NCBI RefSeq assembly: GCF_030177755.1
Contig: NZ_CP126539.1
Coordinates: 2,504,001-2,568,000 of the forward strand
Direction: 5' to 3'
From: Devosia sp. RR2S18
Lineage (GTDB): Bacteria > Pseudomonadota > Alphaproteobacteria > Rhizobiales > Devosiaceae
Length of the DNA: 64,000 nt
Shown here: one piece after another, positions 7,151 through 15,041 of the stretch
How positions within the stretch are numbered: position 1 is the stretch's first letter
Layout of the letters: the number at the start of each line of letters is the position of its first letter
Program-made: the position numbers and the translations under genes
Notes under the pieces: model-generated
Seen by the model: the letters and a program-made list of their open reading frames with translations, nothing else
Told to the model about the DNA's origin: nothing
The model's database searches: none

Positions 7151-7921
7151 CTAGGCTTGGCGGCGGGTCTTTGGCGGGCGCCGCAACTTCAGTGTCGTGG
7201 GCACACCCTTGAGCCACAAGAGCAGGGCCTCCCAATATATGCCGGCCAGTACTTTAGCCGTCATAAACGGATATGCAAGCAGCACTTTGATCAAGCTGGC
7301 ATCCCGCAAAGGACGCTTTTCGCCGCTGAAATAGGCGGTTAGGCCGCCGCCTTCAACCGAGCCCAGAGTGACGCCGACAAACACCGTCTCCTCCGGCTTG
7401 CGTATGGAAAAACGATACTCGCCCTCCATGGTGTTGAAAGGGGAGACGTAGAGCCTCTTGGGAGCCATGTGGCTGATGACCGAACCCTCGTCTGCAACCG
7501 CCGCCTGGTAGAAGTGATGTTCACCGAACGTATTGCTGACCTCATAAAGCATGAAGCAGGTCTCACCGTCCGCATTGTCGCAAAAGTAGACCGTGATGGG
7601 GTTGAAGGCGAAGCCAAGGATGCGTGGATAGGCCAGCATCCTGATCCGGGAGATATCCCCAATCCCGGCAGCCAGCGCCTTGCGTCGCACAAAATCAGCC
7701 AAACTGCTCCCGTCCCGCGGCCCAAAATCACGAACGTGCAAGGACACAAAGTTCAAGCTGTTCAAAGAAAACAGCCGAAGGTCTCGGTCGAGGCTCTCAA
7801 GCTGTTCGATGTCGACCAGTATGGAGAAGACCCGATAGCGGAGCACATGGCGCTTGGGACGCGCCCGCTTGTGCACCACCTCGCCAACATAGAGCGCGCC
7901 AGCTTCTATTCCGCTGCCCAT
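7151..7921 (-). CDS. DUF1365 family protein
   Basis: The product is 256 residues, starts ALYVGEVVHKRARPKRHVLR and has the family's conserved centre (MLAYPRILGFAFNPITVYFC, then FMLYEVSNTFGEHHFY). Proteins of this family almost always stand between an FAD oxidoreductase and a Cfa-like methyltransferase, as here, and have no proven reaction. The start overlaps the end of the oxidoreductase gene by 16 bases, so the two are co-translated. I infer a role in modifying membrane acyl chains within the sigma-E response. Confidence 0.85.
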   Translation of the reverse strand: MGSGIEAGALYVGEVVHKRARPKRHVLRYRVFSILVDIEQLESLDRDLRLFSLNSLNFVSLHVRDFGPRDGSSLADFVRRKALAAGIGDISRIRMLAYPRILGFAFNPITVYFCDNADGETCFMLYEVSNTFGEHHFYQAAVADEGSVISHMAPKRLYVSPFNTMEGEYRFSIRKPEETVFVGVTLGSVEGGGLTAYFSGEKRPLRDASLIKVLLAYPFMTAKVLAGIYWEALLLWLKGVPTTLKLRRPPKTRRQA

Positions 7922-9240
7922 AGCTGCTCCGGCTGGTCCGCCCAGTTGTGTTCTATGCGCTGGCGTTCATGAGCAACCTGCCACGGGCGCCGTGGCGCGC
8001 CGATCCGCTCTGCCACTTCCAGCCCTGCCTGCAGGCCATCTTCGTGGAAGCCATATCCCATCCAGGCGCCGGCAAACCAGGTGCGCTGAACGCCTTGCAC
8101 CTGCCAAAGATCGCGCTGAGCTGCGATGGCGCGGGCGTCGAATAGCGGATGCTCGTATTGCGCCTCGTAGTGCACTGTTCCCTGAGCAAAGGAGCGATGC
8201 GGATTGAGCGTCACAAACAGGTCCGTCTTGGTCCTGAGCGGCTGTAGCTTGTTCATCCAATAGGAGAGGCTCAACGCTGTATCCCCCTCCTCGCCTCGTA
8301 GATAGTTCCAGGAAGACCAGAGATGACGTCGCCTCGGCATGAAACTGGCGTCAGTGTGAAGAACGGCACGGTTGCTGACATTTCGAAAGGAGGAGAGGAC
8401 ATTCCGCTCCACTGCGCTAGCATCGCCGAGCAAGGCCAAAGCCTCGTCCGCATGGCATGCAAAAACCACCTGATCGAAGCGCTGGCGCGTCCCATCGGCA
8501 AAAAACACCTCCACGCCCTCTACGTGCCTTACCACTGAAGCAATATGGACGGACCTGCGCGTTTCGAAAGCCGCCTTAGCCAGTATGCGGCTGACATACT
8601 CCCTTGAGCCTCCAACAACCGTCCGCCACACCGGACGATTGGTCACCTGCAGAAGCGAGTGGTTGGCGAAGAACTCGATAAATGTTCTGGCGGGAAAATC
8701 GAGCATGCCGCGCGAGGGCGTAGACCAGATGGCGGCAGAGACCGGCAGGATGTGATCCTCGATAAACACCCGCGAATAGCCGAAACGGTCGAGGAACTCG
8801 CCGATCGAGATATCGGGTGAACAGCTGGCGACCTGACGCTGTGCTTGCCGGAAGAAGCGCAAAATGTCACCAACGAGCTGCCAGTGCTCCGGGCGGATGA
8901 TGTTCCGGCGCTGCCCGAACAGGCCGTTGAGGTGATTGCCGGAATACTCGCGGCGCCCCTCCTCGATCGACACCGAAAAGCTCATGCTCGAGGGGGTCGT
9001 CGAAACCTCAAGGTGCGAAAACAGGGCCGTCAGATTTGGATAGTTCTGTTCGTTATAGACAATGAAGCCCGTGTCGACGGCGACTTTTCCTCCGGGCAGC
9101 TCGACAGCCACCGTGTTGGAGTGCCCGCCCAACCGGTTCTGCCTCTCCAGAACGGTAACCTGATGGTTTCGCGATAGCAACCAAGCTGCTGAAAGACCTG
9201 CGATACCTGAGCCAATAACAGCGATGGTGGGGAGTGTCAT
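7906..9240 (-). CDS. FAD-dependent oxidoreductase (amine-oxidase/desaturase-like)
   Basis: The product is 444 residues. The N-terminus is a textbook FAD-binding Rossmann fold: IAVIGSGIAGLSAAWLL followed by LERQNRLGGHSNT, then the VDTGFIVYN motif found in this desaturase-like clade. The C-terminus has WFAGAWMGYGFHEDGLQAG, which closes the FAD site. It is the first gene of the operon and follows a TGATCC-N16-CGTAAC promoter at 9300-9273. Homologues accompany Cfa and DUF1365 in many proteobacteria, and an acyl-chain oxidation or reduction is likely. An IS3 element sits 18 bp upstream of the promoter. Confidence 0.87.
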   Translation of the reverse strand: MTLPTIAVIGSGIAGLSAAWLLSRNHQVTVLERQNRLGGHSNTVAVELPGGKVAVDTGFIVYNEQNYPNLTALFSHLEVSTTPSSMSFSVSIEEGRREYSGNHLNGLFGQRRNIIRPEHWQLVGDILRFFRQAQRQVASCSPDISIGEFLDRFGYSRVFIEDHILPVSAAIWSTPSRGMLDFPARTFIEFFANHSLLQVTNRPVWRTVVGGSREYVSRILAKAAFETRRSVHIASVVRHVEGVEVFFADGTRQRFDQVVFACHADEALALLGDASAVERNVLSSFRNVSNRAVLHTDASFMPRRRHLWSSWNYLRGEEGDTALSLSYWMNKLQPLRTKTDLFVTLNPHRSFAQGTVHYEAQYEHPLFDARAIAAQRDLWQVQGVQRTWFAGAWMGYGFHEDGLQAGLEVAERIGAPRRPWQVAHERQRIEHNWADQPEQLWAAE

Positions 9241-9272
9241 GGATCAGAGGTCTCGAGAGCTAACTAACACAA

Positions 9273-9300
9273 GTTACGTCGAGACAGTTCCTCTGGATCA
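9273..9300 (-). promoter_or_regulatory. ECF sigma (RpoE-type) promoter of the FAD oxidoreductase operon
   Basis: On the minus strand TGATCC (9300-9295), 16 bases, then CGTAAC (9278-9273), differing from the rpoE promoter by one base in the -10. Transcription would start near 9266, about 25 bases before the ATG. The identical -35 and identical spacing link both units to the same sigma factor. Confidence 0.65.
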
Positions 9301-9377
9301 AAGTTCCAGTGCTTTGTTTGAATAGCCCCTAGATTTGTAGACGCCTTCTTCCCTAATTTTGAGGCAAGGAGGCCTAC

Positions 9378-9647
9378 ATGGGCAAAGGCAATTTCAGCGA
9401 CGAGTTCAAGCGGGACGCGGTGCGTCAGATCACCGAGCGGGGGTATCCCGTTTCGGAGGTGTCGCAGCGTCTGGGGGTGAGTGCTCATTCGCTCTACGAG
9501 TGGCGCAAGAAGTATGCATCGGATGTTTCCAAGGGTGGGGATCAGGCCGATGAGATCCGGCAGCTTAAGCGAGAACTGGCGCGGGTCACTGAGGAGCGCG
9601 ACATCCTAAAAAAAGCGGCCGCGTACTTCGCCAAGGATGCAAAGTGA
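9378..9647 (+). CDS. IS3-family transposase OrfA
   Basis: The product is 89 residues: an N-terminal helix-turn-helix (EFKRDAVRQI, then VSQRLGVSAHSLYEWRKKY) and a C-terminal leucine-rich coiled coil (EIRQLKRELARVTEERDILK) used for dimerisation. A run of seven A at 9608-9614, in codons for Lys-Lys, is a likely -1 slippage site that would make the OrfAB transposase. OrfA binds the element's ends. Confidence 0.92.
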   Translation: MGKGNFSDEFKRDAVRQITERGYPVSEVSQRLGVSAHSLYEWRKKYASDVSKGGDQADEIRQLKRELARVTEERDILKKAAAYFAKDAK

Positions 9648-10504
9648 GGTACGCGTTTGTCGCCGAGCATCGCCAGCAGTTCTGTGTGCGCACCATGTGC
9701 CGGTGCCTTTCCATCCATCCCAGCGGCTATTATGCGTGGCTCAAAAGCCCTTTGAGCAAAAGGGCGCGGGAAGACATTCGCCAGACCGAGCTGATCGAAG
9801 AGGCCTGGAAGCAGAGCGGCAAGGTTTATGGCTACCGCAAGCTGCATGACGACCTGCTGGACCAGGGCGAGACCAGTTGCGCCAATCGTGTTGCGCGCCT
9901 GGCCAGACTGGCCGGGATCAAGGCTCAGATCGGCTACCGGCGCCGGCCTGGTGCCTATGGAGGCAAGCCATCTGTGGTGGTCGACAATACCCTGGCTCGT
10001 CAGTTCGACGTCGATGCGCCGGACACCGCCTGGGTGACCGACATCACCTATATCAAGACCATGGAGGGCTTTGCCTATCTGGCCGTGGTCATCGACCTGT
10101 TCTCGCGCCGCGTCGTCGGCTGGTCACTACAAAGCCGGCAGACCAGTGAGGTCGTCCTTCAGGCCCTGCACATGGCTGTCTGGCGCCGAAAGCCACAGAA
10201 CACGGTGCTAGTCCATTCCGATCAGGGCTCCCAGTTCACCAGCATGGACTGGGCTAGCTTCCTGCGACACCACAATCTGGTTCACTCGATGAGCCGGCGC
10301 GGCAACTGCCATGACAATGCTGTGGCCGAAAGCTTCTTCAACCTGCTCAAGCGCGAGAGGATCAGGCGTCGGACCTATCGGACACGGGACGAAGCCCGCC
10401 AAGATGTGTTCGATTACATTGAGATGTTCTACAACCCCACCCGAAAGCACGTCCGCAACGGCATGCTCTCACCCGTCGAGTTCGAACGGCGGCACCAAAT
10501 CTAA
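9644..10504 (+). CDS. IS3-family transposase OrfB (DDE integrase domain)
   Basis: The product is 286 residues, with GTG 9644 overlapping the orfA stop (GTGA) in the -1 frame. An HTH_21 segment (VYGYRKLHDDL) precedes the rve integrase core with the DDE residues: first D in WVTDITYI, second D in VHSDQGSQF, and E in CHDNAVAESFFNLLK, followed by the Y..YN..R.H motif of IS3 transposases. No internal stop is seen. The protein is probably made both alone and fused to OrfA through the A-run upstream. Confidence 0.94.
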   Translation: MRYAFVAEHRQQFCVRTMCRCLSIHPSGYYAWLKSPLSKRAREDIRQTELIEEAWKQSGKVYGYRKLHDDLLDQGETSCANRVARLARLAGIKAQIGYRRRPGAYGGKPSVVVDNTLARQFDVDAPDTAWVTDITYIKTMEGFAYLAVVIDLFSRRVVGWSLQSRQTSEVVLQALHMAVWRRKPQNTVLVHSDQGSQFTSMDWASFLRHHNLVHSMSRRGNCHDNAVAESFFNLLKRERIRRRTYRTRDEARQDVFDYIEMFYNPTRKHVRNGMLSPVEFERRHQI

Positions 10505-10539
10505 CCCCGAAGGTGTCTACAGAACAAGGGGCTATTCAG

Positions 10540-12330
10540 TTACCCCTTTGGAACAGCGATGTCGCTGAGCCGAAACTGAACCTGTTCGCGGCCTTGATAG
10601 TGATCGATCGATAGGGCGCCGGCGAAGTGCAGGGGTGTGTCGCCCGAGCCAAGAAGCGCATTCCCGGTTGCCGATCCCGCAGCTCGGAAGGCGATTGCCT
10701 TAAGACGAGCCCCATCCTCCGAAGCAAGGCTGAAGCTCACGTGACCACCCTTCCCGACAATCTGGGCAAAGCGTGCGCGATGCGCGGGGAAGGCGAAGAC
10801 CGGCCCTGGATTGCCGGCCCCAAAAGGGCCGGCGCGTTCGAGGTCCCGAACCAAGTCCACCGTGGCGCCGCGCGCCGTCAGTGCGGCGTCGACAGAAACG
10901 GCTGTGGACGCTCGGGCGGCGACGACCTGCTCGCCGAGTGCTTCGGAGATAAACGACCGAAATACCCCGAGTTCTCCTGCCCGGATGGTAACGCCAGCGG
11001 CCATCGCATGCCCGCCACCCTTGGGTATAAGACCGGCCTCTACCGCCTCGATGACAGCTCTGCCCAAATCAACGCCCGGCATGGAGCGTCCTGATCCGGT
11101 CCCATGCCCATCAGGTCCCAAGGCAATTGCGAAAGCCGGGCGATCAAAGCGTTCCCTTAGCCGCGCGGCAACCAATCCCACGACCCCGGGATGCCAGTTT
11201 GCCGAAGCGAGAACGAGGACCGGTGGCCCCTCTCCCGATCCGATTTCAAGTTCGGCGACGGCTGCCGCTTCCTCGACCGCCTCGATTTCGATGCGCTGCC
11301 GCTCCGAATTCAGCTCTTCTAGGCGCGAGGCTATTGCCATGGCGTGATGCTCGTCATTGACGGCGAGCAACTCAGTTCCCAAAGCTGCATTGCCGATCCG
11401 CCCACCCGCATTGATACGAGGTCCAACAAGGAAGCCCAGGTGATAGGGATTGAGCGGACCACTGACCCGTGCTGACAAAGCAAGCGTCGCCATGCCCACA
11501 TTGCTGCCCTGGCGGGCGACTTCCAGGCCGCGGATGACGAAAGCTCGGTTCAAGCCAGTCAAAGGCACCACATCGCAAATTGTGCCGAGCGCCACTAGAT
11601 CAAGGAGTTGCATGAGGTCGGGCAGTGCTGTGCCGCCCCGCTCGCGCAGCAGCCTGTTGACTGCGACTAGGGTCATGAAGGTTACACCGACGGCGCACAG
11701 GTACCCCAGGCCGGAGATGTCGTCGGGTCGATTGGGGTTCACCAGCGCCGATGCCGGCGGCAGTTCATGATCGGACAGGTGATGGTCGATGACGAGCACA
11801 TCCGCGCCTCGGCTTCTTGCATGCGCAATGGGATTGTCGCTGGTCGTGCCGCAGTCAAGGGTGATGATGAGAGTGGCGCCGCTGTCGATCAGCTTGTCCA
11901 TGGCGGCGATGTTAGGACCATAACCTTCGAATATGCGGTCCGGGATATGTACCTGCGGTTCGATCCCGAAATGCCGCAGGAAACGGGTCATCAGCGCACA
12001 AGAGCAGGCGCCGTCGACATCGTAGTCACCGAAAAGAGCAATGGCTTCGTGGTCGGTCACCGCCCGAGCCAATCTCTCCGCCAGCGCATCCATGTCCGTT
12101 AGCGTGGAAGGATCCGGCATCAAGGCGCGGATTGTTGGCGAAAGATGCATAGCGGCGTCATCGAGACCAACACCACGTGCAGCTATGACCCGCGCAAGTA
12201 TCTCGGTGATCCCGGTGCGCTGGGAGATCGCCGTTGCGGTACGCGTAGCCTGCGCATCCAAGCGGTCACGCCAGGCGCGGCCGGTTACTGACCGGGTAAC
12301 ATCGAGGAAAGTGCGCGGGGCATTCAGCAT
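10540..12330 (-). CDS. recJ: single-stranded-DNA-specific 5'-3' exonuclease RecJ
   Basis: The product is 596 residues when started at ATG 12330; an in-frame ATG at 12399 would run back into glpX. DHH-family motifs are present: GDYDVDGA near residues 101-108, the DHHLSDHELP motif after VLVID, and the DHHA1 region with GGGHAMAAG near 470. RecJ degrades single-stranded DNA 5' to 3' in recombination and mismatch repair. The gene follows glpX by 41 bases on the same strand. An IS3 element is inserted at its stop codon, but the reading frame and TAA are unchanged. Confidence 0.95.
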   Translation of the reverse strand: MLNAPRTFLDVTRSVTGRAWRDRLDAQATRTATAISQRTGITEILARVIAARGVGLDDAAMHLSPTIRALMPDPSTLTDMDALAERLARAVTDHEAIALFGDYDVDGACSCALMTRFLRHFGIEPQVHIPDRIFEGYGPNIAAMDKLIDSGATLIITLDCGTTSDNPIAHARSRGADVLVIDHHLSDHELPPASALVNPNRPDDISGLGYLCAVGVTFMTLVAVNRLLRERGGTALPDLMQLLDLVALGTICDVVPLTGLNRAFVIRGLEVARQGSNVGMATLALSARVSGPLNPYHLGFLVGPRINAGGRIGNAALGTELLAVNDEHHAMAIASRLEELNSERQRIEIEAVEEAAAVAELEIGSGEGPPVLVLASANWHPGVVGLVAARLRERFDRPAFAIALGPDGHGTGSGRSMPGVDLGRAVIEAVEAGLIPKGGGHAMAAGVTIRAGELGVFRSFISEALGEQVVAARASTAVSVDAALTARGATVDLVRDLERAGPFGAGNPGPVFAFPAHRARFAQIVGKGGHVSFSLASEDGARLKAIAFRAAGSATGNALLGSGDTPLHFAGALSIDHYQGREQVQFRLSDIAVPKG

Positions 12331-12371
12331 GGCGCCACAGGTAGGCGATTTGTGGAGATGGGTCGAGAGGA

Positions 12372-13358
12372 CTAGCGCGCGTGCCGAGCTCGAATCCACC
12401 GCACGGTCTGGCTCCAGCTGCGCATGACGATGGTACTCGTCTCAACCGAATCGCGACGTAGTTTGATACCGTCCAGGAGGGTGCCATCGGTAACGCCGGT
12501 AGCGGCAAAGAGTACGTCGCCAGAGGCAAGGTCACTTACTTCGTAGATGCGGTTCTGGTCCTCTATACCCATGGCGTAAGCGCGCTCCCGCTTGGCTGGC
12601 GTGTCGAGTATCAGCCGAACCTGCATCTGCCCGCCGATGCACCTGAGGGCGGCAGCGGCGAGCACGCCTTCGGGAGCACCACCTGAGCCTAGATAAATGT
12701 CAATGCCGGTGTCTTCGGTGTTGACGGCGTGAATAACCCCAGCGATGTCGCCGTCGCTGATGAGTTTCACGCCGACACCTAAGCTACGCAATTCCTCGAT
12801 CAACGACGCGTGGCGGGGCCGATCCAATACAATTGCAGTGATTTCGGATAGTGGCACGCCCTTGGCGCTGGCAAGGCAGCGCACATTCTCGGTGGCCGAC
12901 AAGTCGACATGCACGGTACCCGCGGGGTAGTTCGCGCCGATGGCGATCTTGTTCATGTAAACATCGCGGGCGACGTTCAGCAATCCGCCGCGCTCTGCCA
13001 TAGCCAGCACTACAATGGAGTCCGGCTGGTTCTTAGCGCAAAGCGTCACGCCTTCGAGGGGGTCAACGGCGATGTCGACCTGCGGCCCTCCCCGCGCGCC
13101 AACCTCCTGCCCGATGAACAGCGTCTCGCATTCGTGCTCCTCGCCTTCGCCGATGACGATTCGCCCGTCGATGGCGACGCTGTCGAGCTCTTCCTTCAGC
13201 GCGAGAACGGCAGCTTCGTCAGCGGCTTTTTCATTGCCTTTGCCGCGCCACTCCGCGGCAGCAATAGCGGCACGCTCGGTAACCCGCACGAGTTCAAGAG
13301 TAAGGCTACGGTGCAGATGCGCCGGCCCCCGATCATCCTCGGTCTTGTTGAGCTTCAT
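12372..13358 (-). CDS. glpX: class II fructose-1,6-bisphosphatase GlpX
   Basis: This 328-residue protein dephosphorylates fructose-1,6-bisphosphate to fructose-6-phosphate in gluconeogenesis. It has the GlpX signatures GRIVIGEGE near residue 64 and VDPLEGVTLCAKN (metal-binding DPxEGT-like, here with V), and the later GSGGAPEGVLAAAAL loop. It sits between hom and recJ, a gene order common in Hyphomicrobiales. With several sugar importers in the window, a role in growth on non-glucose carbon is plausible. Confidence 0.94.
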   Translation of the reverse strand: MKLNKTEDDRGPAHLHRSLTLELVRVTERAAIAAAEWRGKGNEKAADEAAVLALKEELDSVAIDGRIVIGEGEEHECETLFIGQEVGARGGPQVDIAVDPLEGVTLCAKNQPDSIVVLAMAERGGLLNVARDVYMNKIAIGANYPAGTVHVDLSATENVRCLASAKGVPLSEITAIVLDRPRHASLIEELRSLGVGVKLISDGDIAGVIHAVNTEDTGIDIYLGSGGAPEGVLAAAALRCIGGQMQVRLILDTPAKRERAYAMGIEDQNRIYEVSDLASGDVLFAATGVTDGTLLDGIKLRRDSVETSTIVMRSWSQTVRWIRARHAR

Positions 13359-13396
13359 GCTTCTCCTCCCAGGGCCTGACTTGCCCCGGAGGGATG

Positions 13397-14905
13397 TCAG
13401 AGTGCTTCGATCCGGATCAATTGCGGTTTACCCACAATGAACCCGTCCGCAGCAATCTGCGCAAGCGAGTCGCGGACATCCGATTCCAAAGTTTTCTGCG
13501 TAATCATCACGACCGTGCGGGTTGGTGACCCGTCCGGCGCGGTGGCTTTAGCACTGAGATCGGAACGCTGTATGACGGAATCGATCGATATGGAGCGCTC
13601 CCCCATCCGCGTGGCGATAGCTGCCAGAGCGCCAGGAACGTCTTTGGCGTTGAGCCGGATATAGAAGCCGCCTTCATGGGCACGCATCGCCGCCTTCCGA
13701 TAGGGCATCAGCTCCGCGCTGGGCACACCGAGTGGTGGGACACGTGTGCCGCGCGCAATATCGAGGATATCGGATAGAACCGAAGACGCCGTGGGCGGAC
13801 CTCCAGCACCGGGACCCGCCAACAGCAGTTCGTGCACGTGATCGGTTTCGAGCGCCACCGCATTCATGACGCCATCGACGCCGGCGATTGCAGAGCCTTT
13901 CGGGACGAAGGTCGGGTGCACACGCTGCTCGATTCCATCCTCGGTGCGCCGGGCAATCCCTAGAAGCTTGATCTTATAACCGAGATCCGCAGCCACCTTG
14001 ATGTCGTGCTGCGTTATGCCGGAAATACCTTCGACAAGGATCTGGTCCGGAGCGATCTCGTAACCGAAACAGAGGGTCGCCAAAATGGAGAGCTTGTGCG
14101 CGGTATCGTATCCCTCGACGTCGAATGTCGGGTCGGCTTCAGCGTATCCCAAGGCCTGAGCATCCTTGAGGCAATCGTTGAAGCTGATATCCTCATTGCC
14201 CATACGGGTCAAAATATAGTTGCAGGTGCCGTTCATAATCCCGAAGACCTTGGCGATCCGCGCTGTGCCCAAGCCTTCGCGCAAGGTCTTGATGACCGGA
14301 ATGCCGCCGGCGACCGCAGCTTCGAACCCGAGTTGCGCCCCTGATTCCTCGGCGACTTTGGCCAGTTGCACCCCGTGCTTGGCCAGCAAGGCCTTGTTGG
14401 CGGTCACAACCGGGCGGCCGATCTCGAGAGCCGCTTTTACTGCGGCGTAGGCAGGCCCATCCTCGCCGCCAATGAGCTCCACAAAGAGGTCGATACCGTC
14501 GGACTTTGCGAGGGCCACCGGATCATCGAACCAATCCAGGCCTGAGATGTCGATGCCTCGGTCCCGGGAGCGGGAGCGGGCCGCCACCGCAGTTACGACG
14601 AGTTGACGGCCAAGCTTGCGCGTCAGTTCGGCGCCTTCCTTTTGCAGAATGCGGACCAGTGTTGCACCGACATTGCCGAGACCGGCTACGCCGACCCGGA
14701 GCGGCTGCTGAGCCTCCCCATCTCCATAGTCCTGCATCGCCTTGAGAATCCGGGTGCGGGTATCAGAACGCGGTTCGCGGCCTTCTCTAAGGTCAAAAAC
14801 GAATAGCGGATCCCCAGCCACCGTGCGGCCAAAGCGTGTCGGTGTCCAGCCTCGGGCGGCAATGAAGGCTTCAACGGCTTGGCGGAAGGAGGCGATGTCA
14901 CTCAT
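13397..14905 (-). CDS. hom: homoserine dehydrogenase with an extra N-terminal DNA-binding-like domain
   Basis: The enzyme reduces aspartate semialdehyde to homoserine with NAD(P)H on the way to Thr and Met. The Rossmann motif GLGNVG lies at residues 75-80, the catalytic domain holds GTCNYILT and GYAEADPTFDVEGYD, and a C-terminal ACT-like domain (VPGALAAIATRMGE) probably senses threonine. The total of 502 residues is about 65 more than usual. The extra N-terminus (residues 1-60, with TPTRFGRTVAGDP and LREGREPRSDTRTRI) resembles small alphaproteobacterial helix-turn-helix proteins. An internal ATG at 14737 would give a standard 446-residue enzyme, and neither start has a good ribosome site, so the fusion needs proof. 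Confidence 0.9.
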   Translation of the reverse strand: MSDIASFRQAVEAFIAARGWTPTRFGRTVAGDPLFVFDLREGREPRSDTRTRILKAMQDYGDGEAQQPLRVGVAGLGNVGATLVRILQKEGAELTRKLGRQLVVTAVAARSRSRDRGIDISGLDWFDDPVALAKSDGIDLFVELIGGEDGPAYAAVKAALEIGRPVVTANKALLAKHGVQLAKVAEESGAQLGFEAAVAGGIPVIKTLREGLGTARIAKVFGIMNGTCNYILTRMGNEDISFNDCLKDAQALGYAEADPTFDVEGYDTAHKLSILATLCFGYEIAPDQILVEGISGITQHDIKVAADLGYKIKLLGIARRTEDGIEQRVHPTFVPKGSAIAGVDGVMNAVALETDHVHELLLAGPGAGGPPTASSVLSDILDIARGTRVPPLGVPSAELMPYRKAAMRAHEGGFYIRLNAKDVPGALAAIATRMGERSISIDSVIQRSDLSAKATAPDGSPTRTVVMITQKTLESDVRDSLAQIAADGFIVGKPQLIRIEAL

Positions 14906-14989
14906 GGTGGCGCATGTGCATAGGAAATCGCCTAGTCGTCAATAGGAGTGCAGGTATGCACTCAGCTTTGACGCAGGCGTTGTTGATTT

Positions 14990-15022
14990 CACCTCCCTTG
15001 GGCGGAGCTACCCAGGGAGGTG
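14990..15022. repeat. strong inverted repeat between aminotransferase and hom genes
   Basis: CACCTCCCTTGGG pairs with CCCAGGGAGGTG (one bulged T) across an 8-base loop. It could end or process the aminotransferase transcript, but no T-run follows on the minus strand, so it is not a standard terminator. Confidence 0.5.
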
Positions 15023-15041
15023 ATTACTTTAAGGTCGGCGC

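Larger units (their letters stand above)
9319..10538 (+). mobile_element. IS3-family insertion sequence, complete
   Basis: The element is 1220 bp with imperfect terminal inverted repeats of 30 bp (26 matches) at 9319-9348 and 10509-10538, both starting TGAATAGCCCCT. A 3-bp target duplication GTT flanks it (9316-9318 and 10539-10541), as expected for IS3. It carries orfA and orfB in the -1 arrangement. All parts look intact, so it may be active. It inserted exactly at the recJ stop codon, whose TAA is kept by the duplicated bases. Confidence 0.93.
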
